Part shown: positions 16,651-24,660 of the stretch, piece by piece | Layout of the letters: the number at the start of each line of letters is the position of its first letter | Numbering within the stretch: position 1 is the first letter of the stretch | DNA from: an uncultured Mobiluncus sp. | GTDB taxonomy: Bacteria; Actinomycetota; Actinomycetes; Actinomycetales; Actinomycetaceae | Direction: 5' to 3' | DNA length: 45,122 bases | Assembly (NCBI RefSeq): GCF_943914685.1 | Contig: NZ_CALUCZ010000019.1 | Coordinates: forward strand, 1-45,122 | Made by a program: the position numbers and the translations under genes | The notes under the pieces: model-generated | What the model saw: the letters and a program-made list of their open reading frames with translations, nothing else | The model's database searches: none | What the model was told of the DNA's origin: nothing

Positions 16651-19194
16651 CTAAGCCTTCTCAATTTCCACGGTGATGGTATGTACCGCGTTGCCATGCG
16701 CCAAGGGCGAGGGGTGCAGCGAGGACAAAGTATTGGTGTTTCCGCCGATGTCCACCGGAATATCCGGGTTAGCTCCGGCCGGGGGCTTCACCTCGGAGGC
16801 GTCGACCGGGTGGTACCACGCGCCCTGGGGCAGGGAAACGACTCCGGGGGCAATGCGGGGAGTGACTTTCGCTTCAATCCTCACAGTTCCGCGGTCGTTG
16901 TAGGCAAACACCAGGTCGCCGTTCTTAATCCCGCGAGCCTTGGCGTCAATCGGGTTAATCCAGATGGTTTGCAAGTGAGCCTCCCGCAGCCAGTCCACGT
17001 TTCCGTAGGACGAGTGGGTCCGACCTTTGAAGTGGTGGCCGATACATTGCAGCGGATACTTGCCGGTCATGGCGGCGGCCGGCCCGTCCCAAGTTTCTAC
17101 GTATTCGGGCAGCGGCACCAGTCGGTCGCCCTCGGCCTTTTCGCGGAAGTCGTCGAAAGTCCACTTGGTGGCCATCTGTTCGATGCGCTGGGAATAGATT
17201 TCGATCTTTCCGCTGGGGGTGGGCAGGGGGTTGGCCTGCGGGTCCGTACGGAAGTCTTCCATCGACACGACCGGTCCCTCGTAGCGACGGTAGACGCCCA
17301 TCTTTTTCCATTCCTCAAAGGTGGGCAGCTCGGGGTCGTCTTCACGAGCGGTGTCAATCGCCTCTTTCAGCCAGTCCTCGCGGGTCTTGCCTTCGGTGAA
17401 GTCGTCCTTTATGCCTAGGCGGTCCGCCAGTTCGGTGCAAATCGTGTAAACGTCCTTGCACTGATACAGGGGTTTGATGGCTTGGGAGGAAACAATCCCG
17501 TAAGCCATCGGCGCTCCGTTTTCCCCAGCGTGATAGTCGCATTCCTCAGCGGCTGAAGTGCCGGGCAGGACGTAATCCGCGTAACGGCAGGACACCGTCA
17601 TCTGAATGTCGCAGTCGACGATGAGTTCGCACTTGGATTCGTCCTGGAGAATCTTTACGGAAGCGGCGTTTTCCCCAGTCTGGTTGACCAGCGAGTTCCC
17701 GCCGTATTGCCACACCATCTTAATGGGGACTTCCAGCTTCGTGTTGGTGGGAGTGCCGTTATCGTCGACCGGGACTTTAAAGTTCCGCACTCCCAGTTCG
17801 GGTTTTTCCATCACACCCGAGTTGAATGTGTCCATCTTTTCGCCGTGCTCAATAGCGTCCAGCCACGAGAACACCGAGATAATCTTCATTGACGGGTTCG
17901 GTTTCGAGGTGGTCAGATTCTTGCCGACCCCGAGGGCGGGTGAGGATTCCCGAGCGCCGTTACCGCCACCGGGGATACCCACGTTGCCGGTCACACAAGC
18001 CAGCAGGAAGATAGCGCGTGAGGCGTTTTCTCCGTTGGCGTGGCGTTGCGGACCCCAGCCCTGGGTAATCGCGCAGGGTTTCGCGGTAGCAATCTCACGA
18101 GCCAACTGGCGGATAGTTTGCTCTGGCACGCCGGTGATTGCGCTGGCCCACTGGGGAGTTTTCTCGATACCGTCCTTTTTCCCTTCGATGTAGGCACGGT
18201 AAGACGCGTTCGCGGGAGCGCCGGGGGGCATATGAGCTTCATCGAAGCCCACGCAATAGGTATCCAGGAACGCTTGGTCGTGCAGGTTTTCCTGGAGCAT
18301 GACGTGAATCATGCCCGCAATGAGAGCCGCATCTGTCCCCGGACGCAACGCCACCCACTCGTCCGCCAAATCCACCGCAGTTTCGGAATAGCGCGGGTCG
18401 ATGATGATGGTGCGCACCCCGGAGGCCTTTTTTGTCTCCAGCGTGGTGAACGTCAGACCGCCCCCGCTCATGCGAGTTTCCAGCGGGTTGTTGCCAAACA
18501 TGACCTGCAGCTTTGAGCGTGCCGCATCGTCCAGCGAGTTCGATCCAAACCAAGTCCCGTAAAAGTACGGGTAGGCGGTGGTGATTTCCGTGGTGGAGTA
18601 GTCGGAATAGTGATCCAGGTAGCCACCCCAGCAGTTCATCAGGCGGGCAAAAGCGGAGACGTCCGGGGGCCACGAGGTCGACACGATAGATCCGAGGGTG
18701 CCGGTGCCGTAGTTGATGTAAAAGGCTTCATTGCCGTACTTGGACTTGATTTCTTTCATCTTTTCGGCGATTTCGTCCAGGGCTTGCTCCCAGCTGATTT
18801 CCACCCACTCACCGGCGCCGCGTTTCGTGCCGGGTTTGCGCTTTAGCGGCTTCTTTAGCCGATCGGGATTGTAAATCCGGTGCCGAATGGAGCGACCGCG
18901 CACGCAAGCGCGCACGGATTGCGAGCCGAGTTCGTTCGTGCCGGTGTCGTCAGGCAGGACCCGCACGACTCGACCGTTCTTGACCTGCAGTTGCAGCGGG
19001 CAGCGCGAACCACAGTTCACGGTACAAGCCGACCACACCAGCTTGGTGTCGTCAGGTGCGGCGGCGTTGGCTGCCGAAGAGCCCGGCAGCGAGCCTTCCA
19101 TGCTCAGTAAGGTTGCGGTTCCAGCAGCCACACCGGACCATTGTAAAAATGACCGCCGGGAAATTCCCGAGGTCTTTTCGCTCTGTTGTGCCAT
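16651..19194 (-). CDS. dmsA: DMSO reductase-type molybdopterin catalytic subunit (DmsA/YnfE family)
   Basis: Exported molybdo-bis-PGD oxidoreductase that reduces DMSO or related S- and N-oxides during anaerobic respiration. The protein has 847 residues from the ATG at 19194, chosen because an AAGGAAC Shine-Dalgarno lies 6 nt upstream; the longer frame has no such support. A Tat signal SRRSFLQW is at 12-19, followed by a hydrophobic stretch. The [4Fe-4S] motif starts CTVNCGSRC with a further Cys in VRACVRGRS. The YGTGTLG...STSWPPD region corresponds to the part of E. coli DmsA that holds the Ser molybdenum ligand. FGNNPLETRMSGGG and IIIDPRYSET also closely match DmsA. First gene of the operon dmsA-dmsB-dmsC-torD-ferredoxin. 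The exact substrate is not proven by sequence. Confidence 0.95.
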   Translation of the reverse strand: MAQQSEKTSGISRRSFLQWSGVAAGTATLLSMEGSLPGSSAANAAAPDDTKLVWSACTVNCGSRCPLQLQVKNGRVVRVLPDDTGTNELGSQSVRACVRGRSIRHRIYNPDRLKKPLKRKPGTKRGAGEWVEISWEQALDEIAEKMKEIKSKYGNEAFYINYGTGTLGSIVSTSWPPDVSAFARLMNCWGGYLDHYSDYSTTEITTAYPYFYGTWFGSNSLDDAARSKLQVMFGNNPLETRMSGGGLTFTTLETKKASGVRTIIIDPRYSETAVDLADEWVALRPGTDAALIAGMIHVMLQENLHDQAFLDTYCVGFDEAHMPPGAPANASYRAYIEGKKDGIEKTPQWASAITGVPEQTIRQLAREIATAKPCAITQGWGPQRHANGENASRAIFLLACVTGNVGIPGGGNGARESSPALGVGKNLTTSKPNPSMKIISVFSWLDAIEHGEKMDTFNSGVMEKPELGVRNFKVPVDDNGTPTNTKLEVPIKMVWQYGGNSLVNQTGENAASVKILQDESKCELIVDCDIQMTVSCRYADYVLPGTSAAEECDYHAGENGAPMAYGIVSSQAIKPLYQCKDVYTICTELADRLGIKDDFTEGKTREDWLKEAIDTAREDDPELPTFEEWKKMGVYRRYEGPVVSMEDFRTDPQANPLPTPSGKIEIYSQRIEQMATKWTFDDFREKAEGDRLVPLPEYVETWDGPAAAMTGKYPLQCIGHHFKGRTHSSYGNVDWLREAHLQTIWINPIDAKARGIKNGDLVFAYNDRGTVRIEAKVTPRIAPGVVSLPQGAWYHPVDASEVKPPAGANPDIPVDIGGNTNTLSSLHPSPLAHGNAVHTITVEIEKA

Positions 19195-19243
19195 AAGTGT
19201 TCCTTTTCCGCAGTTCAAATGAAGCCACTTTGCTTCGGGATTT

Positions 19244-19273
19244 ATATTACACACTATTGGACACGTGTTCAAT
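19244..19273 (-). promoter_or_regulatory. dms operon promoter overlapped by a near-palindrome
   Basis: On the minus strand, TTGAAC (19272-19267) and TAATAT (19249-19244) are 17 nt apart, a near-consensus promoter that gives a leader of about 40 nt before dmsA. The -35 lies in the near-palindrome 19256-19273 (core ACACGTGT, flanks ATTG and CAAT, one mismatched pair). A regulator bound there would block or steer RNA polymerase. Confidence 0.75.
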
Positions 19274-19321
19274 AGAATGTTGCGTAATTTTTTATTAATG
19301 TTTCGGCTTGTCCGCGGGTTG

Positions 19322-19342
19322 TGTCACAATAAATTTGTGGCA
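19322..19342. promoter_or_regulatory. Inverted repeat upstream of the TetR-type gene
   Basis: TGTCACAA (19322-19329) and TTGTGGCA (19335-19342) form an inverted repeat with 7 of 8 pairs, separated by TAAAT. Placed between the dms promoter and the regulator start, it is a candidate autoregulatory or global-regulator site. It is not the same sequence as the palindrome at 19256-19273. Confidence 0.5.
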
Positions 19343-19381
19343 AGAAACGAGCCTTTGAGTTTTCCGACCGGTGAGGTGGTG

Positions 19382-20035
19382 ATGGATCCGCGCTATGCCC
19401 GCGCGCGGGCTAGCCTGAATGACGCTATTTTGCGTCTCTGCGCCACTCGGGCTCCGGAAGATGTCTCCGTGTCGGAACTGACGAAAGAAGCGGGCGTGTC
19501 CCGGGGCACGTTTTACGCCCACGCCTCCAGCCCCGCCGAACTGTTGGCTAAGTGTCTGCTGGCGGAAATCCACGAATTTTTCCCCGCCATCGGCCAATTA
19601 CTCAGCGCCAGCCGGGAAAACTACCTACTGCGCTGGCGTCAGATTTATATCGAACTGTTGGAACACATCGCCAGTCACGCTGAGGTGTACCGCCATATTT
19701 TCCTTGACGTGCCCTCGTCAGGAACCCGCGGCTATTTCAGCGACTACTTTCACCAGTATCTGCGCCGCTACGTCCTGGATTACGTGACCTATTCCGGGGA
19801 AAACAACGGCGACCTGTGGGTTGCCATGGCTGCCGAACAGCAGGTACAAAACACTTTCGTAATTATTCGTTCCTGGCTGCAAAACGAAATGAAGACCAGC
19901 CCGGAAGTTGCCATCAACACGTTCATGAGCCTGGCGGCGCCTTGGCAGTTCACCAAGTTTGACCAGCCCGGCGCCGCTCTCAACCGCCGCCGCCACGCCA
20001 TCGAACAGCTCCTGGTGCGCACTACGCGCCCCTAG
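19382..20035 (+). CDS. TetR-type transcriptional regulator, divergent from dms
   Basis: Predicted DNA-binding regulator of 217 residues. The N-terminal helix-turn-helix is clear (VSELTKEAGVSRGTFYAHASSPAELL, split here as VSELTKEAGVSRG then TFYAHASSPAELL, about 28-53). The C-terminal part looks like the TetR_C_33-type ligand domain found in many Gram-positive regulators. Earlier in-frame starts exist, but the ATG at 19382, preceded by GAGGTGG, gives a normal TetR N terminus. Its position back-to-back with dmsA, with two inverted repeats in the shared region, suggests that it controls the dms operon and perhaps itself. Whether it represses or activates, and what it senses, are unknown. Confidence 0.85.
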   Translation: MDPRYARARASLNDAILRLCATRAPEDVSVSELTKEAGVSRGTFYAHASSPAELLAKCLLAEIHEFFPAIGQLLSASRENYLLRWRQIYIELLEHIASHAEVYRHIFLDVPSSGTRGYFSDYFHQYLRRYVLDYVTYSGENNGDLWVAMAAEQQVQNTFVIIRSWLQNEMKTSPEVAINTFMSLAAPWQFTKFDQPGAALNRRRHAIEQLLVRTTRP

Positions 20036-20076
20036 GGCGCCGGTGAGTTTTCGCGGGGTCAAGGGAAACCGCAGAT

Positions 20077-20105
20077 TTGGCTCCGGGCGGCCAATGTGCT
20101 AGTCT
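20077..20105 (+). promoter_or_regulatory. Promoter of rplJ-rplL
   Basis: TTGGCT (20077-20082) and TAGTCT (20100-20105) are separated by 17 nt. The -10 is the same hexamer as at the tRNA-Tyr promoter. Transcription should start near 20112, leaving a leader of about 210 nt. Confidence 0.75.
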
Positions 20106-20111
20106 ATACGA

Positions 20112-20323
20112 GCCTAAGACCGCCGGTCCGAATGGATAATTCAGCGATAGCTGAGCCTGCGCAGGAAACGATAAGCGAATCACGAACGGTGACCCACCGA
20201 CCTTGTGCAGGGGCAAAACCTCTGAGAGGGCGGAAACCGTAACTGTACGCCCCGGATCTTGCGCCTGGGGCTTTTCTATTGCCCAAAACTCCGTGAGGCC
20301 GGCTGAAAACGGAAGGAGGGCTC
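20112..20323 (+). ncRNA. Ribosomal protein L10 leader
   Basis: The 5' leader of rplJ holds several pairing segments and a GCGGAAACCGTAACTG stretch (about 20229-20244) like the L10-binding leaders known upstream of rplJ-rplL in many bacteria. In that family the L10(L12)4 complex binds the leader and represses its own operon. The match is by eye and position, without a covariance-model score. Confidence 0.6.
20249..20275 (+). terminator. Attenuator hairpin in the rplJ leader
   Basis: GCCCCGG (20249-20255) pairs with CC-T-GGGGC (20264-20271, bulged T), followed by TTTTCTATT. It lies 50 nt before rplJ, so it would act as a conditional terminator inside the L10 leader. Confidence 0.6.
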
Positions 20324-20845
20324 ATGGCAAGGCCTGATAAAGTCACAGATGTGCAGTCTCTCGCGGCATCCGCGAAGGATTCCACCGCTGTTATTTTGAC
20401 CGAATACCGTGGTCTGACCGTAAAGCAGATGAAAGAGCTGCGTACCTCGCTTGGGGTAGGAGTACGTTACTCCGTAGCGAAGAACAAGCTCGCGAAACTG
20501 GCTATGAAAGAAGCGGGGTTGGAAGGTCTCAACGAATATCTCGTGGGGCCGACCGCTATCGCTTTTGTCCCGGCCGATGGTGATGTCGTTAGCGTCGCCA
20601 AGGCTCTGGATACCTTTGCGAAAGATAACAAGGCGCTGGTTCTAAAGGCTGGCATCATGGACGGAGAACTCCTCGATGCTGACGCTGTTAAGAAACTCGC
20701 TTCCCTGGAATCCCGCGAAGTTTTGCTGGCGAAGTCCGCTGGATTGCTCAAGGCGCTGCAAACTCGCGCTGCCGGGCTGTTCCAGGCTTCGGCCTCCAAG
20801 ACGGTTCGCACCATCGACGCCTACCGCGAAAAACTCGCGGCCTGA
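20324..20845 (+). CDS. rplJ: 50S ribosomal protein L10
   Basis: Ribosomal stalk base protein that binds 23S rRNA and carries the L7/L12 dimers. It has 173 residues, the normal length. The conserved N-terminal KMKELRTSLGVGVRYSVAKNKL pattern (here starting KQMKELR at about 34) and the GPTAIAF segment are recognisable. The C-terminal helix that holds L12 is present (SASKTVRTIDAYREKLA). A GGAAGGAGG Shine-Dalgarno lies about 5 nt before the ATG. It is followed by rplL after a 107-nt spacer. Confidence 0.98.
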   Translation: MARPDKVTDVQSLAASAKDSTAVILTEYRGLTVKQMKELRTSLGVGVRYSVAKNKLAKLAMKEAGLEGLNEYLVGPTAIAFVPADGDVVSVAKALDTFAKDNKALVLKAGIMDGELLDADAVKKLASLESREVLLAKSAGLLKALQTRAAGLFQASASKTVRTIDAYREKLAA

Positions 20846-20952
20846 GGCGCTTTACTTTAGACCTAGATTCAAAAAGAAATGCGCTCGTCTTAGCGAGAGC
20901 GACGCCCGGTGTACAGGAACCACCAGGCGGATAAACCGAAAGGATGCCGAAA

Positions 20953-21342
20953 ATGGCGAAAATGACTGTTGATGAACTGATCGACGTGTTCAAGGATATG
21001 ACCCTGATTGAGATCTCTGACTTCGTTAAGAAGTTCGAAGAGGTCTTTGACGTGACCGCCGCTGCTCCGGCCGCGGTGGCCGTGGCGGCCGCTCCGGCTG
21101 CTGGTGGCGAAGCCGCTGGTGGCGAGGAAAAGACCGAGTTTGACGTAGTGCTCGAGAGCGCTGGCTCCTCCAAGGTGCCGGTTATCAAGGTCGTCAAGGC
21201 TCTGACCGGCCTGGGCTTGAAAGAAGCCAAGGACCTGGTTGATGGCGCTCCCAAGGCCATCCTCGAAGGCGCCAAGAAGGAAGACGCTGAGAAGGCCAAG
21301 GCTGACCTCGAAGAGGCCGGCGCTACCGTTACCCTGAAGTAG
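20953..21342 (+). CDS. rplL: 50S ribosomal protein L7/L12
   Basis: Multicopy acidic stalk protein that recruits translation factors, 129 residues. It has the N-terminal dimerisation part (VDELIDVFKDMTLIEISDFV), the Ala/Gly/Pro hinge (about 36-60), and the C-terminal factor-binding domain with VIKVVKALTGLGLKEAKDLV. The ATG at 20953 is chosen because AAAGGA at 20939-20944 is correctly spaced for it. An ATG three codons earlier overlaps that ribosome-binding site. The operon ends at the terminator just downstream. Confidence 0.98.
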   Translation: MAKMTVDELIDVFKDMTLIEISDFVKKFEEVFDVTAAAPAAVAVAAAPAAGGEAAGGEEKTEFDVVLESAGSSKVPVIKVVKALTGLGLKEAKDLVDGAPKAILEGAKKEDAEKAKADLEEAGATVTLK

Positions 21343-21376
21343 GTTTAGCTTCGATAATCGGGTTTATCCCGAAATT

Positions 21377-21430
21377 CAAGGATTCGTCATAAGCGGCTGT
21401 TGAGCCGGTAATGGCGAATCCTTGGTTTTT
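21377..21430 (+). terminator. Terminator of rplJ-rplL
   Basis: CAAGGATTCGTCAT (21377-21390) pairs with ATGGCGAATCCTTG (21411-21424), one mismatch, with an inner GC-rich stem and followed by TTTTT. It lies only 9 nt before the end of the convergent unknown gene. Confidence 0.85.
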
Positions 21431-21438
21431 AAGTTTGT

Positions 21439-23046
21439 TTAGCCTTGAGTCGGCGGCTTGATTCCGGGTTTAGCCGGGTTTAGCGGCTTGAACAGCTTGT
21501 TTTGAATCGCAGCCAAGGCCTCGTTGTATTTCTTGGTCAGAATTTCGGCCTGAACCTGCGGTTTTTCCTTATTGTCTGGGTGAATCTGCATCATATCCAA
21601 CAGGTTCGTAGTCGTTTTTCCGTCCTTATCCTTACCGGGCGTGAACAAAATCGACAGGGTGTTGTTGGCAGCGAACGCGTTAGCGAGGGCGTCGACCTTT
21701 CTCAAGGAAGCTTCGTCGCCCTTTTCCTCAGCGAGTTTATACATATGGGTCAACACGCTCTTCTGGCCGTCGCTCAGCGATGACGTCAAACCGGAAATAC
21801 GCGAGGAGTACTTGTCAAAAGCAGCCTGGGGGTTACTGGCTTCCGCCCTGGCCTCTTCGTGTTTGATTTCGACGATGCGTTTCCACACTTCCAGCTGCTG
21901 ATCCTCTTGCAGATGCGGATACTTCCCGACCCGCCCCTCGTAGAAGCGCACCATTTCCTCAGCCACGTCACGAACCTTACGGTACGGTCCGCCGTCCATA
22001 GAAAACACACCGTTAATCATGCTGCGAGCCCGTATCTCGACAAGGTCTTTCTTCGGCGGTTCTTTCGCCTCAGCCTCCAAGGAATGCCGGGCGGCGACCT
22101 CGCCCTTACGCCAGTTCAGGTAGCGCTGAGCCAGCGGAGACATCTCCACAGGCTTGCCATCATCAGTATGCGGTGTACGTGAATAGGCGTGCACGAGTTT
22201 TTCGAGGTCTTGGAACTGGGACAGGCTGCGGTTGTTCTCTCCGCCCCAGCCCGTAACGAAGCTCCAGTTGATGGCGTGTTCGGAGATGAGGTTGTCCTTT
22301 ATGGCCGCTGAGGACAGGGTTCGCAGGGCGACCTCATCGCGCTGCAAAGCCTCCGCATCGTCCCTGGCAGAGTTATTCCGGGTGGTAAATCCGTAGCGAC
22401 GGACGGAATCTACCAAGTAATCCCGATTGGAAACTCCGTGAATGTCCTCGCGAGTATCCGCCGCCTGTTGGGCAAGACTTAAAACTTCATCGTATTCCTG
22501 CAGACCTGTCGCCCAAGAACCTCGCGTCGCGATGTTAACCATTGCCGAAGCGAGGGAATGAACGGCGCCGTCCTCACTCATGCCGTGGTCATGGGCATAA
22601 ACAAAGAGATTAGCAATGAGATTGCGCTGCTCGTTAGTCAAAGCGTTGGCGGGAATGTAGCCAGCGGCAGGACCGTAGCCGTCAACCGACCTATCCAAAT
22701 AGCTATAACGGGGGATAACCGGAATGTCAGTGCGATCGAGATTCTCGGTCATACCAAAACAGTGCCTCAGCATGGCGGCCCAGCCGTCGTAGCCGTCAAT
22801 GGCAGAAGAGGTGGCAAGCTCGCCGCAGACGTGTTTTTGGGCATACGTTCCGTTGGTTGTGGTCGGATCGAACACGGCTTTCTGGGGGGCTTGCTGGGTT
22901 GCTGTGGAACTAATTTCAACCGTATCCACAATGGGCTTTCCCAGACCGGTTGTTGCTGTCGACGCTGGGGAGGCGGAATTCGAGGGTTTTGCCTGCGGTC
23001 TGATTCCGTTCATCGCCGCGTAATTACTCAGTCCAATAGCATCCAT
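21439..23046 (-). CDS. Unknown protein, 535 residues
   Basis: I do not recognise this protein. It has no signal peptide and no clear membrane helix. The N terminus (MDAIGLSNYAAMNGI) is followed by a low-complexity Ser/Ala/Thr stretch and then by VDTVEISSTA, which looks like the short D-x-V-x-I/L-S motif seen near the N terminus of some flagellar-system proteins. That link is weak. The remainder is mostly helical and charged, with a Glu/Lys-rich segment at about 310-420 and a C-terminal helix before a Pro/Lys tail. The ATG at 23046 has a modest GGAAGTGG ribosome-binding sequence; another in-frame ATG lies four codons further upstream. A 10-bp hairpin sits just upstream of the start, and brnQ, in the same direction, ends 165 nt before it. 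It may be transcribed alone. Confidence 0.75.
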   Translation of the reverse strand: MDAIGLSNYAAMNGIRPQAKPSNSASPASTATTGLGKPIVDTVEISSTATQQAPQKAVFDPTTTNGTYAQKHVCGELATSSAIDGYDGWAAMLRHCFGMTENLDRTDIPVIPRYSYLDRSVDGYGPAAGYIPANALTNEQRNLIANLFVYAHDHGMSEDGAVHSLASAMVNIATRGSWATGLQEYDEVLSLAQQAADTREDIHGVSNRDYLVDSVRRYGFTTRNNSARDDAEALQRDEVALRTLSSAAIKDNLISEHAINWSFVTGWGGENNRSLSQFQDLEKLVHAYSRTPHTDDGKPVEMSPLAQRYLNWRKGEVAARHSLEAEAKEPPKKDLVEIRARSMINGVFSMDGGPYRKVRDVAEEMVRFYEGRVGKYPHLQEDQQLEVWKRIVEIKHEEARAEASNPQAAFDKYSSRISGLTSSLSDGQKSVLTHMYKLAEEKGDEASLRKVDALANAFAANNTLSILFTPGKDKDGKTTTNLLDMMQIHPDNKEKPQVQAEILTKKYNEALAAIQNKLFKPLNPAKPGIKPPTQG

Positions 23047-23070
23047 GCTGACCACTTCCATCAAGAAACC

Positions 23071-23095
23071 CGTGGGTGGGTAAAACCCACCCACG
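23071..23095. repeat. Hairpin just upstream of the 535-residue gene
   Basis: CGTGGGTGGG (23071-23080) and CCCACCCACG (23086-23095) are perfect 10-bp arms around TAAAA. It would lie in the 5' leader of the minus-strand gene that starts at 23046, about 24 nt from the start codon. It could limit ribosome access or stabilise the message. Confidence 0.75.
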
Positions 23096-23151
23096 TTACC
23101 TATCGGTAGCGGTGAGCGGTTTATTAGTTTTTTGGTTTATTTGTTTAAATC

Positions 23152-23185
23152 CGTTGGGCACTGCAGATATCTGCAGTGCCCAACG
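23152..23185. repeat. Perfect 34-nt palindrome after brnQ
   Basis: The two 17-nt halves, 23152-23168 (CGTTGGGCACTGCAGAT) and 23169-23185, are exact reverse complements with no spacer. It lies 27 nt past the brnQ stop on the minus strand. The T-tract is poor, so it may be a terminator of the strong-stem type, or a protein site. It includes two PstI-like CTGCAG sequences around GATATC. Confidence 0.85.
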
Positions 23186-23211
23186 TGTATTTACGGATTT
23201 GCGATCGGAGG

Positions 23212-24660
23212 TTAGCTCTCGAGCGGCAGGTCGTCCTTCTCCGAGTTCCGGTCAGGAATCCCGGTCGGAGTCTGGGAAACCGGGAGCTTAGACACATCGA
23301 CAGGGTGGAGCAGGTCGATGGCGATCCCCACCGCGACCCCGGCCAGAGCGGGGGTCAGCCAGCCCATCTGGACACTGCCCAGCGGAAGGACATGCAAAAC
23401 GTCCTGCAGAGCCTGCTGCCAACCGCTGACGTTCTCCCAAGCCGGCAGCTTGAAAGTCGAGATAGCTTCAAAAATCCCGATCACGGTGGCTACCCACGCG
23501 GACAGCCGGTAGGTCCAGAACAGCTGGCGTTTCATGGTGTAATCCAGCAGGGCGATGAGAATCAGGCAGATAGCCGGGGGATAGGTCGCCAGGCCAATCG
23601 TCACCACGATGGCGAGGATATTCTCTAAGCCCAGGTTGGCCACCAGCAGGGAAACCACCACGTGAATACCTAGCATGGCAGACCGATGAACCCTCGGGAA
23701 CAGGTCACAGAAGTATTGGGTCGAGGCTCCCATCAGCCCGGTAGCGGTGGTCAAACAGGCCAGGAACACGATAATCGAGAACAGGCTTTGGCCGACCGGA
23801 CCGAAAATCATTTGCGCCGCTAGGGACAGACCGGCAGCCGGGTTAGCAATCTCCTGGTCAGCCACGCGGGTACCCACAAACGCCAAGCCGGTGTAAACAA
23901 TGGCCAGAGACGCTCCGGCAATCCCGGCGGTAAAGGTCGTGGCCCGGAACACGGAACGTTTCTCGTTGTAGCCGTGAGCGTGCAGCTGGGTAATGATAAC
24001 GACGCCGAACACCAGGGAGGCCAGGGCGTCCATCGTGCCGTAGCCGGTAATCAACCCGGCGGTGAAGGGCGATGTCTGGTAGGTCGGATTGGGGTGGAGC
24101 GTCTCGACACTGGGCAGTTTGAACATCGCGATGGCAATCATCACCAGCAGCAAAATCAGCAGTGCCGGGGTCAGGTACTGACCGATACGATCGAGCATCC
24201 GGTCAGGACGGTTGAGCAGAATCAACACGATGGCAAAGAAAATCAACGAGTAGATAAACAGCCCGACGTGATTTGCGGCGTTGTCTCCGGTCTGGTTCCC
24301 GAGGCTGGTCAAAGGCCGGATCGCCATCTCCCAGGACACGGTCGCCACCCGGGGCATCGCGTAGAGCATTCCGCAAAACAGGAATACCGCCACGGTCAAA
24401 ATCAGGCCCGGAATGTGTCCGATGCGGTCTGCAATCCTTCCGGCTCCGTAGGCGTCCGTGGAGGCCGCCATCATTCCAGCCACCGGGAACAGCACGCCTG
24501 TCAGCAGAACTCCGATAACCGCGGGGATCACGTTGGCCCCACCGCTGACGCCGACTTGGAACGGAAATATCAGGTTACCGGCGCCGAAAAACATGGCGAA
24601 AAGGGCGAAACCAGAAACTAAAAGGTAGGTGTCGAAGCCTTTGTGGCTGGGCGAATTCAT
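23212..24660 (-). CDS. brnQ: Branched-chain amino acid carrier (BrnQ/LIVCS)
   Basis: Cation-coupled importer for leucine, isoleucine and valine, 482 residues with about 12 hydrophobic helices. The first helix carries the family pattern FALFAMFFGAGNLIFPFQVG (about 17-36), and other conserved stretches follow (YAMPRVATVSWEM, GYGTMDALASLVFG). The ATG at 24660 has an AAGGAAGG ribosome-binding site. A possible -10 (TAGGCT on the minus strand, 24717-24712) precedes it. The protein ends in a short polar tail. No T-box or leucine-sensing leader was seen upstream. Confidence 0.93.
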   Translation of the reverse strand: MNSPSHKGFDTYLLVSGFALFAMFFGAGNLIFPFQVGVSGGANVIPAVIGVLLTGVLFPVAGMMAASTDAYGAGRIADRIGHIPGLILTVAVFLFCGMLYAMPRVATVSWEMAIRPLTSLGNQTGDNAANHVGLFIYSLIFFAIVLILLNRPDRMLDRIGQYLTPALLILLLVMIAIAMFKLPSVETLHPNPTYQTSPFTAGLITGYGTMDALASLVFGVVIITQLHAHGYNEKRSVFRATTFTAGIAGASLAIVYTGLAFVGTRVADQEIANPAAGLSLAAQMIFGPVGQSLFSIIVFLACLTTATGLMGASTQYFCDLFPRVHRSAMLGIHVVVSLLVANLGLENILAIVVTIGLATYPPAICLILIALLDYTMKRQLFWTYRLSAWVATVIGIFEAISTFKLPAWENVSGWQQALQDVLHVLPLGSVQMGWLTPALAGVAVGIAIDLLHPVDVSKLPVSQTPTGIPDRNSEKDDLPLES

